A stretch of DNA of 64,000 nucleotides from positions 32,649,278 to 32,713,277 of the forward strand of contig OY987302.1 of NCBI GenBank assembly GCA_963920635.1, written 5' to 3'. Below, in pieces: positions 31,251 to 43,330 of the stretch (its first letter is position 1; the number at the start of each line of letters is the position of its first letter). The DNA comes from Pseudeuparius sepicola (taxonomy: Eukaryota > Arthropoda > Insecta > Coleoptera > Anthribidae). Made by a program: the position numbers and the translations under genes. The notes below the pieces were generated by a model, which was not told where the DNA came from, did no database searches, and saw only the letters and a program-made list of their open reading frames with translations.

Positions 31251-32636
31251 CGGGCGTCATCACGCAAGAAGTTAAGCGACGAGGCAGACGATGATTTGGC
31301 AGCACCGAAGCGGCCATCCCAGAAGTCACAAACAACGCGTGGGGGAAAGAATTTGTCAATGTTAAATGAAAAGGGCAGATTTGGAGTTAATGAGCAGCCC
31401 CAAAAAAGTGTGAGTGAAGTTTTTGTGAACATGAGAGAGTTGGCAGATGGGGGTATTGCAAATGCAAATGAAAAAAAGAGATGCGAGTGTGTCATGAAAC
31501 AAATGGAAAGAGAATGGGATGAATGAGAGAGTCGAATGATAAAAATAAAAACTATTTATAAACGTGCGAAAGAAACTAGATAATTTGGTCGTATGTAGTA
31601 GATAAAAAACTTAATAGTGGCGGGCATTTGTGTAGAAATTACTACGCGTACAGTGGATTGTCAACTTTCCGTTTTAGCCAACAATTCTGTCAAATCTCAA
31701 CCGAATTCTAAAAACGATACATCACTGTATTCACAATAAAAAGGGCTTTAAAATGAGGCGCCACAAGGGGGGTAGTTCCATTTGAAATTTTGTTGGGGTT
31801 GCTAGGGATTAGGGGTTGAACATATCGGGTTGGCTTGACTGTAAAAAAAGCTCCCCCCCAAAAACAAAAATCGACGGGTCTCGGCGAATTTTCAAATATT
31901 GTTCGGTTTTTGAATTTTTGGGGTTCAAGTTTTCGTTGGGATACCCTGTATATATATTTAGTATAAAACATAAATATATGTCTCTTGTTTTAATTCCACA
32001 CAAATATTGTTCGGTTTTCGAATTTTTGGGGTTCAAGTTTTCGTTGGGATACCCTGTATATATATTTAGTATAAAACATAAATATATGTCTCTTGTTTTA
32101 ATTCCACACATTAAATACCTAACCAAAACGTTCTGAGCCTTTAATTTTCAAGAATGCTTCTTAAACATAGAAACCAAGACAATTAGTCTGGAATGAGAGC
32201 GCTGAGTTAAGCACTATGTATACCATAGAACTCTTTGAAAATACCATAAAGAAAAAACTATTTTTATAATAAATTTGTAAATAGCGAATAATTTTGTATA
32301 ACACAGTCATAAAGTGTCAAAAAATAAGCTATAGTCAGCCCCCAGTTAATTTTCAAGAATGTTTCTTAAGCATAGAAACCAAGATAATTAGTCTGGAATG
32401 AGAGCGCTGAGTTAAACACTCTGTATACCATAGAACTCTCTGAAAATACCATAAAGAAAAAACTATTTTTATAATAAATTTGTAAATAGCGAATAATTTT
32501 GTATAACACAGCCATAAAGTGGCCAAAAAATAAGCTATAGTCAGCCAAAAGAACGCACCAACGTTGCATACCCCAAGTAGGCGAAGCACTACCTGAATAA
32601 GGAAGGGTGCAGATTTTTAAGAAACACCTTCGGATA

Positions 32637-32730
32637 TGCGTTGGTAGCTAAGAGGCGAGCGTCTTTTGGTTCCAGTCGCTACTGCTCGGGTTCGATCCCC
32701 GGCTGGTTCAGTGCACAACACTAAATAAGG
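32637..32730 (+). repeat. tRNA-like SINE remnant (unit 2)
   Basis: This duplicates the first SINE remnant. The A box is at 32645-32655 and the B box at 32689-32699. Confidence 0.5.
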
Positions 32731-32766
32731 GGGGGGGTGGGGGCCAAGTGGCTAAGTGGCAATTAA

Positions 32767-34238
32767 TCCATTAACGCCTGAATTATGTATTTTTTCAAAT
32801 TTCGATATTTTTTCTTAAATAACTGTAAAAAATGACTCCCTGAAACGAAAATATTTTATTCCAAAAATATCTGAGTAGTACTTTTTGAAATATAGACCAT
32901 ATGGTAGCGCTAGGAGCTTATGAAGTCAAAGTGTCTAATTTTATAAGAAATCAAAAAGGTTTTGGCAGTTATTTGGAAAGCAATGAAACAGTGTAATATC
33001 GTCAAGTATATATTATTTTCAATAATATGCAATAGCAGATTATTCTATCGACAATGGAATGGCTGGAAATAGTCAATACACAAGGCTACATTACACTTCC
33101 AGCACATTGTTCTAATTATGGACTTGTATGTACTGCGCGCGCACCTTCTTTTTTTATGGCCTTCTGTATGCTGAACAAAGTGGTCAATTCTATCAAATCT
33201 AGTATTATCTGAAATACGGCTATTATCTGAGGACTCTATTGATCCTGCATGTCTTCCAGCACCTTTAGGACGAACTTGATACGCAAGTTGTTAGTTAGAG
33301 TGCACTGTGTTGGACTTCTATTTTCTCGAATTATCCCAATGGCGGAATAGCCGCGGAATTGCAAAAAAGAAAATAGTGCTGGATTAGAAAATAAATTATC
33401 CATATAGAAAGTATACCCCAATTGTCTTTTTCCTAGCGGAAGTTCATCTAACATTATCAGAAGTGGGCTAGCGGCTTTACCAAATGGAACATGATAGTCC
33501 GAATTCATTTTAGGACTCTTTCCCTGATAAAAATAAAAGTTTATTAGGTAGCCATCTTTAGTGTTTATAAACACTAAATCTGGAGCCTATAGGCTCCAGA
33601 TTTTGTAGCCAAACCTGATTGGCTTGCCCCGAATAAACTGTTTGCAACTGTGCTTCCCATAATACTTTACCATACTTTCATCGTATGCTAGGTTCAATTC
33701 CGGAACAAAATTGTGGATACATCGATCTTTTAGCATTTCAATCATTGGTCTAAGTTTCATCATTGTAAATCATATCTAGTGCTTGAGAAACTGAGAATCC
33801 TCTCCTGGAATTGAAAAATAAATATTTACTGAATGTAAGCGCCTAGCGTTGCCATATGACAACAGTCATGTTTACGAATATGTAAGTCAGCTAGTTTTTA
33901 GTAAAATGTCTTTATATTTTGTCAATGAATACTCTAACGCATTCTATACATAAATATAAATCCAAAGTAACAAAAATATGTGACACATAAAAATAAACAT
34001 ACTTACTCAAACCGAGGCTCCATTTTTTTCGATGATTTATTTGAATGGTATATTGTAGCACTGCTCACACTCTAACAATCAAATGTAAACTGAATTTGCC
34101 AGTACGAGTGTATTCCAAACAGTAATACGTCGGTAATAAGATTCCTACCGTAAACGAAAAAAATCGCTGACAAGTTAGGACGCGTCGAAAAGATCACCTG
34201 TTGGACGTTGCCATATGGTAACGCAAGGCGCTAATGGG
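32767..34238 (-). mobile_element. piggyBac-like transposon, complete copy (1472 bp)
   Basis: It is flanked by TTAA at 32763-32766 and 34239-34242, the piggyBac target duplication. The terminal inverted repeats are TCCATTAACGCCT (left) and CCCATTAGCGCCT (right, inverted). Subterminal CATATGG-AACG motifs recur near both ends and at 33850. It is short for an autonomous piggyBac because the transposase N-terminus is deleted. Confidence 0.85.
33043..33820 (-). pseudogene. piggyBac transposase fragment (unit 2)
   Basis: This is identical in structure to the unit-1 fragment: LAYDESMV with the first aspartate, FYMDNLFSNPALFSFL with the second, and RGYSAIGIIRENR. The same palindromic 8-codon insertion with a stop is present (33557-33600). 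A frame change upstream of LRPMIEML precedes a good acceptor-like sequence (TTCAATTCCAG) near 33807. It cannot encode active transposase. Confidence 0.8.
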
Positions 34239-34587
34239 TTAAAGCAATTGGCAATTGGCAATATTTTTTTAAATAAAAAAATAAAAAATAATGTTTTACG
34301 TTTTCAAAAAATGTTTTGCTGGCCATACTTTTTGGAAAAACGCATATTGGGATATTGGGATTTGTAGTAAAAAACACACAAACAAATAATAATTTTTATT
34401 TTCACAAGTTTACATTTCTAAACTTTTTATTTAGTTCATACATAATAATCAAGCTTCTCAGCTCTTCCAATGCCTTCATATATCGCCGCAGTCTCTCGCT
34501 CATGCTTCAGAAAATATAATATTTGTAGTTTTGCCAACGGGTCCCAAGCTTGTTAAAAAATACCTTTTGTCGTCTTGTCGTCACCAT

Positions 34588-34794
34588 TCAATTCGTCAAT
34601 TCGTTCTTGAGTTGCTCTGTAAAACGCTGAGGCAGAATGGTCTTGAAGTCGGCAAATTCCGCCACTACCTTTTCACCATACTTGGTATTTATTCTCTTAA
34701 AACACTGGATCTCAAATTTTTTATTTACTTCCAAATCTCGAACATTCACCAGATTTTTCACCAGCAAATTGTTTAAATTATTTAAGAAGGACAT
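34588..34794 (-). CDS. Small hypothetical ORF with INTKYGEKVVAE motif
   Basis: A 68-codon ORF reads MSFLNNLNNLLVKNLVNV, EVNKKFEIQCFKRINTKYG, EKVVAEFADFKTILPQRF. The pattern of a short beta-rich domain with T-K-[YF]-G and a LP-[KR]-[RK][FY] end recalls a small family scattered in arthropod mobile elements, possibly an OB-fold single-strand DNA-binding protein. This is from memory and weak. It lies between the piggyBac end and the errantivirus remnant and could come from either or from an older element. Confidence 0.35.
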   Translation of the reverse strand: MSFLNNLNNLLVKNLVNVRDLEVNKKFEIQCFKRINTKYGEKVVAEFADFKTILPQRFTEQLKNELTN

Positions 34795-34857
34795 GTTGTA
34801 AATGATCTTCGTGTCTGTTGAGATCTTAGTAGAACCTCTCCTAAATTAATTCAAAAT

Positions 34858-36842
34858 TTAGAGATTTAAAATACGATGTTAGTAAAATATCAAAACGTGG
34901 TTTAATAAATGGCATAGGTTCAATTTTTAAATTTATAACTGGAAATCTTGGTTCTTCTGATGGTGAATACTATAATAATTGTATCAATAAATTAGCTAAC
35001 TAAAAAATTTTATGAAAAAACAAATCTCGGTTACAACTTCAGTTATTAAAAATTTCAATGAAAGCTTACGAAAATTACAAGTCGCTGAAGAAACATTTAA
35101 TGATCATATAAAACAAATTGAAGAGTCTATTTACGATATTACTGATAACCTAAAATTTTATGATGCTAAATTACAAATATTGGAGATTGCTGAGCAAATG
35201 TCTTTAAGTGACATGCTAAATTCAATTACTTTTGCTAGCCTAAATACAATACATACTTCAATAATTTCGCCTATGGGCCCTCACAGTGAACTAAAACGAA
35301 TTTCTGAAAATTTGAGTAGAATCAATTACCTTTTACAGTACAACTAGAAACTATAGGATATTATCTCGATATCCCTGAATTAAAAGCATTTGACACTGAA
35401 AGAAATTTAGTTTTTGCTATAGAAATACCACTTGTTGAACCTCAAACTTATACAATCTTTCATATCTATCCGATTACAATTAAAGATCAAATAACGCATT
35501 TAATTCATACTTATTTCCCAGTTCGAATGTACCACATATTGGAAAAAATGACGATTCAAGCCTTTATATATCAATCCAAAAGTATGAAAATTGTAAAAAC
35601 ATGCAACAGAATATGAAAGTGTGTAAAGACATAGTAATGAGAGTAGAATTTTTTGTGTATTAAGTGTATATTTCTATTAAGAAATTTTTCGACGCAAAGC
35701 GCTTTCGGATTACGCCATCCTCAGTGCGTACTCGTCAGGTTGATCACAAGAGTAACTCGCTATAAAATTGCCATCTAGATATTGGTGGATCTTTGTCTAC
35801 ATGTAAAAAAAATTTGCAAGCACGCCGTTTAACCTTCCTAAAAGATGGAATTGTTTAAATAAGTCTGATTTTAAATGTAAAAATGTTGTTTTAACAATGT
35901 CCTGTGATCACTAAAAAATTTTTTTTAACATGTAGACAAAGATCCACATTGGTGGATGTGCAATTTTATAGCGAGTTACTCTTGTGCTCCACCTGACGAG
36001 TACGCACTGAGGATGGCGTAAGCCGAAAGCGCTTTGCGCCGAAAAATTTCTTAATAGAAATATACACTTGATACACAAAAAATTCTACTCTCATTATTAT
36101 ATAGTGTATACACGGCTAATTTCATCGATACAGACATAGTGCCCGTGCCTATAGACAATGACGCTGTTTGTGAAGCGCAACTTTTAAAGTTTCAAAACCA
36201 GATGCTACAAACTTGTGAAAGTGTAGTAGTGAATATGAAAGGATATAATATTTACGTTTTAACCACAAACACATGGTTAATAGTTACGGTCGAAGACGTA
36301 CCAACGACCATTAAGTGCGACGACAAGAATATTTCTCTTGTAATAAAGGATATCTCAATCTTAACAATGGACAAAAATGTTTCGCTTATGTAGGAAACAT
36401 ATTAAAGCACAAAAGGAAAAACTACGAACATTACATATCCCTACGAACCAATAAGGATACCATATGATTGTTCTCAAAATTTACCTGAAGATATTAAGTT
36501 GCCAGAATTAAAACCATTAAAAATGAACAATATTAATTACGAAAATCTTAAAGTAGCCAAACATAAATCAAATCAATTTTATAAAAAATAAATTGAATCA
36601 ATTTTCCAAAGATATCGACAATTTAATGAATCAAACTTTTGTCGACAAATACTATTCTTGGTTTACTTATTTAACTATTGCGTTAATTGTATCCTTAATA
36701 ATTCTTTATATACTTTGTAAATGTCATAAGAAACCTATACCTAGACTAAAAATAGGTATTGCTAACGAAAATTCAAGTGACGACTATCCACCTTTTCCTC
36801 CAGATAAAACTTTAATCCAAAAATTAAAAGGGTTTACACCAT
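34858..36842 (+). pseudogene. Errantivirus-like (Gypsy) env remnant, element A
   Basis: The reading begins inside the protein just before a furin-like cleavage region (SKRGLINGIGSIFKFITG), as in F-type fusion envelopes of insect errantiviruses. It continues through a helical segment (NFNESLRKLQVAEETFND) and LQYN before a stop. A foldback element (35636-36096) is inserted. Coding then resumes with cysteine-bearing ectodomain fragments and a C-terminal membrane anchor (WFTYLTIALIVSLIILYI) with a short cytoplasmic tail. The signal peptide and N-terminal subunit are missing, and several stops and frameshifts break it. A 30-bp near-palindrome (36838-36869) sits at its end. Confidence 0.75.
35636..36096. 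mobile_element. 461-bp foldback element inserted in env of element A
   Basis: The arms of about 140-150 bases begin AATGAGAGTAGAATTTTTTG and are inverted at the right end. Each arm holds CTGAGGA (36007-36013 on plus; mirrored on minus near 35717-35723), a GGC/GCC stem with a GTAA loop and GAAA. This is again a hammerhead-like core, but without a convincing stem I. The centre is AT-rich and noncoding. Confidence 0.7.
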
Positions 36843-37160
36843 AGACTTATGAGCTTATAAGTCTATGGTTTATACCTGCTAAGAGAAGGCCTATTCCTAG
36901 ATCAGTTCGTATTGGCGAACCAATCGAGGAAGGCGAAGATATGGAATTAAATTTAAATAAATCTACTGTATATTTACTCTTATTATTACTTAACTATTGT
37001 TTATTATTACTTATTGCTTATTGTAATTAATCTATATATTATTACTTAATTATATTAATATTTTATATTGTAATTTCGAACCTTAATAATTGATAATTTT
37101 ATATTGTTGTATTTTACCATAAGCTTTGAAAAGCTGTTGCATGACACCAACTTTTTTAAA

Positions 37161-37438
37161 TAGGGGAAAGTATTTGTTACATCCAGAATATTCCTGACGT
37201 TTCACGAAAACTACGCATAGTTATCATGTTTGCCACTTTTGAGAATTGCTGACTCTTTCCGGTATTCAGATTTCCGCTAACAATAGTTCCGTAATCAAAT
37301 TACACTTATAGATGTTTTTCTCTAGAAAAGATCCATAAGCTTGTCTAAGCATTTCGTCTCCCTATAAATACTCCAGAACCAAGAACCAGAGTCAGATATA
37401 ATAGAGATATATAGCAGATAGTAGTTAGTCTTGAAAGT
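37161..37438 (+). repeat. 3' LTR of errantivirus element A, left part
   Basis: A purine-rich tract (AGGGGAAAG, near 37154) precedes sequence starting AGTATTTGTTAC. The promoter-like CTATAAATA near 37362 and a C/A-rich stretch after it are typical of LTRs. The Gypsy element's TSD AAGT ends this part, and the rest continues after 49196 (TCTTAAGTCTCATAGTTAG…), to about 49305. The exact outer end is uncertain. Confidence 0.5.
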
Positions 37439-39383
37439 TATGACTAAACGGCTCTGATTTTTGGTTTTTATATATATTTATATAACACCGAAACTGAGTA
37501 CAGAAGATGGATCTCAAATAAAACAAGACAGTTAAAAAATACCAGATTTAATAATTACTTTTGAACTACGTCTTACAAGTCTGTAGGAAATCGCTCAGCT
37601 TTTTACAACAACGATTTATTTAAAATTAGGTAAAATTATCGTTTGAAAGTTCTTTATATAAGTTTGTACTTGTTAGAACAGTCGACACATAAAAGGTTCT
37701 TTGGAATTTTCGACTAGCACTGCTTTTGGATACCTCGAATGTTGTTGACGATAGGTAGCTGCACAGCCACACGTCACCCAGACTCCTTTGAATACGGTGT
37801 GCACTTCCACAGCTAGCTCTCGCTGGAGGCAGGTCGTGAGTTTTGAGTGGGGTTCTGTGGTGTGCTGCGACAGGTACCAATATAGTACGATCGTGGTTGG
37901 TTGGTAGTAGTGTTGGTATGCGTAGTCCTTCCTTTGTTGGTGTGGTTACATGTAAAAAGAAATCAAAACCACAGTGTCTGTTCTAACACTCAGAAAAATA
38001 AGCCGGTGGCTTTTACAAAGATCAACTAGCTATTTAACGATGGTGAAATTTTTATATTATAATCCTACAACTGTGCACAGTGACAGCTTAAGAAATTTCC
38101 AACAAACTATAACTATACGAAAAACGACAATCAAATGGTGATATTCCTGACTTGAGAAAAGTGGTTAAAACATGATGCAGTATAAAAGCTTGTACTGCTA
38201 TATTGTACAATAAGAACTTGATTTCCTTGACACTTAATAAAAAAACAAATATGTAATCGCTTTAAATATAAAAAATTACTGAAATTTGATCAGCAGATAA
38301 CAAAAAAAATTAGGCTTCTTCTCTACTCAAGACATTAATAGGGATATAAAAAAAACAATCTGTCATTTAAACAACAAGGCTGCGGCACTCAAAAAGCGGC
38401 TGATTTAGTGCAAAAGAATAATAATAATGCTCCGAGCTAATCAACTATTTTTACCGTGTGCTACTGAATCGAAAACGGTGAGTTCCTTTCACCATAAAAT
38501 TTAATATTAAAATAACAATAATAACGGTCTGATAAGGCGATCAGCCGATAGCTAGTGGTTCCCAAAGGCACAGCCGATCTGGTAGTGAGATATTTTTCGC
38601 AAAGACGGCAAAGCCAATATTCAAAAAAAATGAAAAATCGAAAAATACTCACCCCAAACCGCGGTGTCGTCGCAGCCAGAATCAAACGCTATCAACCTTC
38701 GCTGCTCAGCCTTCAACGGTGTCCTCGAGACCGCTTGGTCCGTGGAAAACCTAACACGACCGACGAAACTCCGGCGTGGTCACATGAAAAATAACAGAAA
38801 ACCAAAATATCAGCCTAGCACGCAAAACTTAATGATAACAGTCTTTTTTACACTAAATCACGCTAGTAAAAGATGAAACCCATGCACGATGAACAAAGAT
38901 TGAAAATTCCGAAGGAAAAATCAATCGTGCATAAGCTGAATCAGTACCGCACTTGTTGTCTCGACGACGAGCAGAGAGGAAAAAGCCAGCGGAAATTGTC
39001 TGTCACTCCTACCTATCCTTGTGATTTCCAGACCACCAAAACAATAAAGGTTAGGTTCGTCTTCTTCAAGCAACCAACATATTATTTGAGGCCTTTGCTC
39101 TTATACATACCTCATTAATTTCAATTTGTTAATTATATGAATTTGTTTGAGGCTAAATTAGAAAGGCAAAGAAAGAACGTACCTGTATATGAATAAACTT
39201 GTGAAATTTGTAAATTCCAGGTATTACGGATACTTTCCTTCACTGTGTATGGCTGGTTGCCTAATGGTGGCGGTAATTTGTGGTTCAAAATCCGCGGTAT
39301 ATCGGGAGAGTCAAAAGGTTATTACCGTAGTAACGAAAGTTAGCATAAATTTAGTAACGAAAGTTAGCATAAATTTCGTTACA
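37439..39383 (-). repeat. 3' LTR of the Gypsy element
   Basis: It is unusually long (1945 bp). On the minus strand it starts TGTAACGAAATTTATGC and ends GTTTAGTCATA. A 27-base duplication (AACGAAAGTTAGCATAAATT unit) near 39335-39380 distinguishes it from the other LTR. The open frames inside are not conserved as proteins. Confidence 0.9.
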
Positions 39384-42300
39384 CACCACCAAAACCGGGT
39401 AAGGAAAAAATACGAAAACTCAAGTTTGAGTATTTTTCCTCGAGCAACACACAGCTAGTGCCAGACAGTGAGCTACTCTATTTGTAATAGTAATATTGAT
39501 AAAACTTGGTAAAGTATGATTGTTTGAAGAAATTGTCTTTATAGGTAAGTAGGCCTGACAGGAAATTTCTTAACTTGAAAGTACATGAAACTATTCAATA
39601 GAATTTATTATGAACCAATTGTTAGGTGAAATTTTTAAATAATAATAAAAAATGTGGGCGCCAGCATACATCGTGTGTATACGTAGTGTCAAGGCAATCA
39701 GAAAATACAAAAAAATTAAATCCCAATATTTAAATAGAAAAAGATTAACTCCCCAAAAGTTTTAAATCCCAACTTAACCTAAGGTTCTAACCTTAAAAGA
39801 TTAGAAAAGGGAGAGGAAAATGAAGAAAGTAACTCCCTGAAGCATGATGGACTCATGAACCCTGCGAACAGCACCGCACACATTTGCAGCTCCCCAGTAT
39901 TGAGCACCGAAGGGTCCCTATCGCGTTACTCAATCTTAGCCTACCCCAATACCCGAGGAAACTAACATTTGTAAACACTACTGCCACCTGATTCAGGACC
40001 CACATCAAGGACTATAGATAGAAGAAGAATAGCCAATAGCCAAAACTATTAATCCCGTGGCCATAGCACACTCAGGATACACATCTAAGTGATAACTCAC
40101 CTGTACAGAGGAATTGTTCAACCAGAAACAAAATAACTATTGCAAAATTAGTAAACAGAAGAAAATTTAACGAAAACTTGAAACAATTACAACTCTGAGT
40201 CACATGATTCAGACATTGTCAAAATTAACCCATAAGGAATAGTAAAAACTCTAAGTCGAATATTTTATTTGCAAAAAAAAACCGATAAATTTAAGAAACA
40301 TTTTGAAATATACAGAATAACCTGCGAATAACCGTAGGTCAGTCAATGAATAACTGCACTCCATAAGCCTACGCGAAATTCTTAAGGTACCTACTTCGGA
40401 CACTCAAGGCGCTATCTAAACCGAAATAAGAACCAACAAAAGGGAGATATATATTTTTTCGACACATTTTGTGCTATCCGAGCCAAATTATTATTAATTA
40501 AAAATATATATACTGTATATCTCAAGTTATTAATTATGACAACATGCACCCAAAAGAATGTAACCTATTATAGGTATCAAAAAAATTATACTGATGATTA
40601 GAGACTCAGAGAAAAGAGATTCACAGGTGTGAACAAAAACAAAAGCAATACGAGATAAGTAGGTAAACCAAAATGTATGCAAGAGGGTTCCATCCTGTCA
40701 CATACTACAGCTGTGTAAAGAGTGGGTCTGGAACGAGAAGATTCGATTCCAGAAGGTAATTAATAATCACTATGAAAGTTAAACTGGGCCTATTGCCAAA
40801 ATAGTGCACAAATCAGGGAAGGGATTTTTGGAAGGGAAAGGGAATGTAATAACCCCACTATTCAAAACAACTTCTTGCTGAGACTACGGCCAGTCGCCCT
40901 CAGACCTGTGTGCTCGGTTTTAATACTCTCAGGATCCAAAAGGATCACCCAGGGAATCGTTAGGAGTAGCTTCGAAATAAAACATAAAAACTAAAAATGA
41001 AGTGTACTGAAAAGGAGATTTGCACAAAATCTAACAATATTACCAGAGAGAAAAAAAAACGAGACTAACTTGACTAAGCCTCAAGATATCAACCTCACCG
41101 ATAAGCATACTAAAAAATTTACCGAGGTTTCCAAAATTTTAAATTGACTGAAAAATTAAATTTTATAAAAAAAACTGAACATCTGACGAGAACAAGAATT
41201 GTTAAGGTATTTTCAGATATGCAAAAAAATTTATTAGGTAGTCAAAATTATTTTGTGGAGGTCACAATCCAAATAAAAACAATAAAGTAGAACACTAAAG
41301 GTACATGGTACTTCCATGATTCCACATTCTTGCCAAAAATAGTCACATAAAGACCAAAAACAAAATTCCAATACAAACCCTGCAAAATATCAAAAATTAA
41401 ATAAGGTAAGGTAAGGCAAGGATTGCATTAGAACCTGTATACCAAAAGAACAAGATCAAACCTTCCACAGGAATAACTGATTTCATTATGACAAAATAAA
41501 GTTAATTAATTGAGTTATAAAGCAGAAAAGATAACAAGATAACACTAAATTGTAACCTTAACAAAACTTAGCATGATAATTGCTTGTCAAGTTAAATTTA
41601 AGTTAGAAATGGTGTTGTTCTAACTGTACTCGATAGAAATTAGATAAGGTTCTTTTGCTAAATTCTAGAGCGATTAAATAATAGTTCCCACCGTCTAACC
41701 CTTGTAACATATTCTGAATGGATGGAAAGTCCAGAGATATGTCACACCGAATAGCGTATGACAAGTCTATTTCTCAGAAATTTTCGTGTCTGCTATCTTA
41801 GGAAAATCAAAAATAGAATAAAATAACCATTTAGTATTATTACGATATTTCCAGAATATATGTCAAGCTAAATAATTGTACGTAAACTAGTAAAGTTTTC
41901 CCTAGAAGTCCAAAAAATGTCATAATGCGCAAAAATAATCTGGTAACGTTTTACCCAGAAAAACAATAAACAGGATACAACTGGTGACCTTCCAGTGTCC
42001 CAATAATCAAAATACAAAAAGCACAAGTAGTAAAGTTTTCCCTACCTAGCAAAATTCACAATAAACGCAAAGCGCAAGACATAAATTAGCAGGAGGATAT
42101 CCTGAAAATAGGGTATAAAAGAAAAAAAATACTAAAGGTAAAAGAGATAATTTCAAAATTTCAAAAGACACCAGAAATAATATGAAATAAATGTCAGAAT
42201 AAATAGCAAAAAAAAACAGGCTTGTCAAAGCTATTGACTTGGTTAGGCTTGATGTTCTGCCAACCTTACTTACTCACTCTATAGAAAATCAGATAATAAG

Positions 42301-42440
42301 TCCTTTTGCTAATTACTATAGGGGTATTGTAAAGTAACCTTGAAAATTTTTCAAGTAAATAAAGCTCCCACCACTAAAAACCCATAGCAACATATTCTAG
42401 AATGATGTTCGTCTAGGATATGTCACTCCAAAAAAATTTT
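39384..42440. other. 3-kb noncoding 3' region of the Gypsy element
   Basis: There is no open frame worth calling on either strand, and no env. Two diverged repeats of about 150 bases are visible (41612-41755 and 42275-42430). Both carry TTCTTTTGCTAA or TCCTTTTGCTAA, a CTCCCACC or TTCCCACC segment, ACATATTCT and ATATGTCAC. AGTAAAGTTTTCCCTA also occurs twice (near 41891 and 42029). These could be regulatory or decayed env sequence. Confidence 0.5.
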
Positions 42441-42451
42441 ATTTTTAATAT

Positions 42452-43330
42452 TTAACTTGCCTCGTCATCAGAATGTTCACTCGAAAGGTCGTCCGAATCC
42501 AGGTCTGAATGATAATCCACAGCGAAATTAGGCTTTAAATCTTTAATATGAAATTTACCAAGACAGTTACCGTCTCTATCCTTAAGCTGGTAAACCAATG
42601 GCGACATCACTTTATCAACAATACAAGGAACGTATTTAGGAGCTAATTTAGCTGAATAATCATTTGGGGCGCTAGACAACGTAAAATTTTTCTTCCACAC
42701 CCAGTCACCAACGTGAAATTGTAATGGACGCTTCCTTAAATTATAATACTTAGCATTTCGATTGTAAGCTTGCTTTAGTTTATTTCTAACATCCTCATAT
42801 ATTTTTGGAAATTGTTGCAAGTCATCAATAAACTGATTTTTATTAGTTATCTCAGGAACATTATTTTAATTTTCAGCTATTTTTCCATAATAATCTCCAG
42901 AAATTGGAATATTACGTCCGAACATTAGGAAGGAAGGGGAATACTCAGTTGCGTCATGTCTGGCTAACCTTATTGCTTGAGCAATTTTAAAGATATCTAC
43001 GTCCCATGTTTTGTGATTTTCGTGGATATAAGATCTCAAAGCAGTGACTATAACTCGGTTCACTCGTTCAGTGTGGTTCACCTGAGCGTGGTATCTCGCG
43101 TTATAATAAATCTTTTGAACCCTGTAGTCAGCCATTAATTTCTTAAAATCATTACTAGTAAATTGTGTCCCATTGTCACAACAAAAAATCTGTGGAACGC
43201 CATATACAAGAAATACTTGATTTTCAACAAATTTGGTTATTGCTTTAGTGGTAGCTTTAGATAGAGGGTGGATCAAAACATACTTGGTAAACCAATCTAC
43301 AATAACAAATAAATATTGATTGCCATTTTT
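42452..43330 (-). pseudogene. Gypsy integrase C-terminal half (continuation of pol)
   Basis: After the frameshift near 43330 the integrase core continues: DWFTKY, FCCDNGTQFTSNDF with the second aspartate, and VNHTERVNRV with the catalytic glutamate. An in-frame TAA at about 42867 interrupts it. The C-terminal domain follows (YNLRKRPLQFHVGDWVWKK, FHIKDLKPNF) with an acidic tail (SDLDSDDLSSEHSDDEAS). Integrase joins the cDNA to host DNA. Apart from one missing base in an A-run and one stop codon, the domain is legible throughout. Confidence 0.85.

Larger units (their letters stand above)
30932..33969. repeat. Tandem duplication, unit 2 (3038 bp)
   Basis: This is a near-perfect direct copy of 27893-30931, including exons 2 (partial) to 4 of the spliced gene at 30932-31250, the extended frame to 31526, the internal repeats, the SINE remnant and the piggyBac start. 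The G-run near 32730 is two bases shorter. The gene copy lacks exon 1 and so has no evident promoter. Confidence 0.95.

Noticed and set aside
38461..39118. Several 70-80 codon frames inside the Gypsy LTRs (also 48297-48954)
   Set aside because: They overlap each other on both strands within LTR sequence and differ by frameshifts between the two LTRs.
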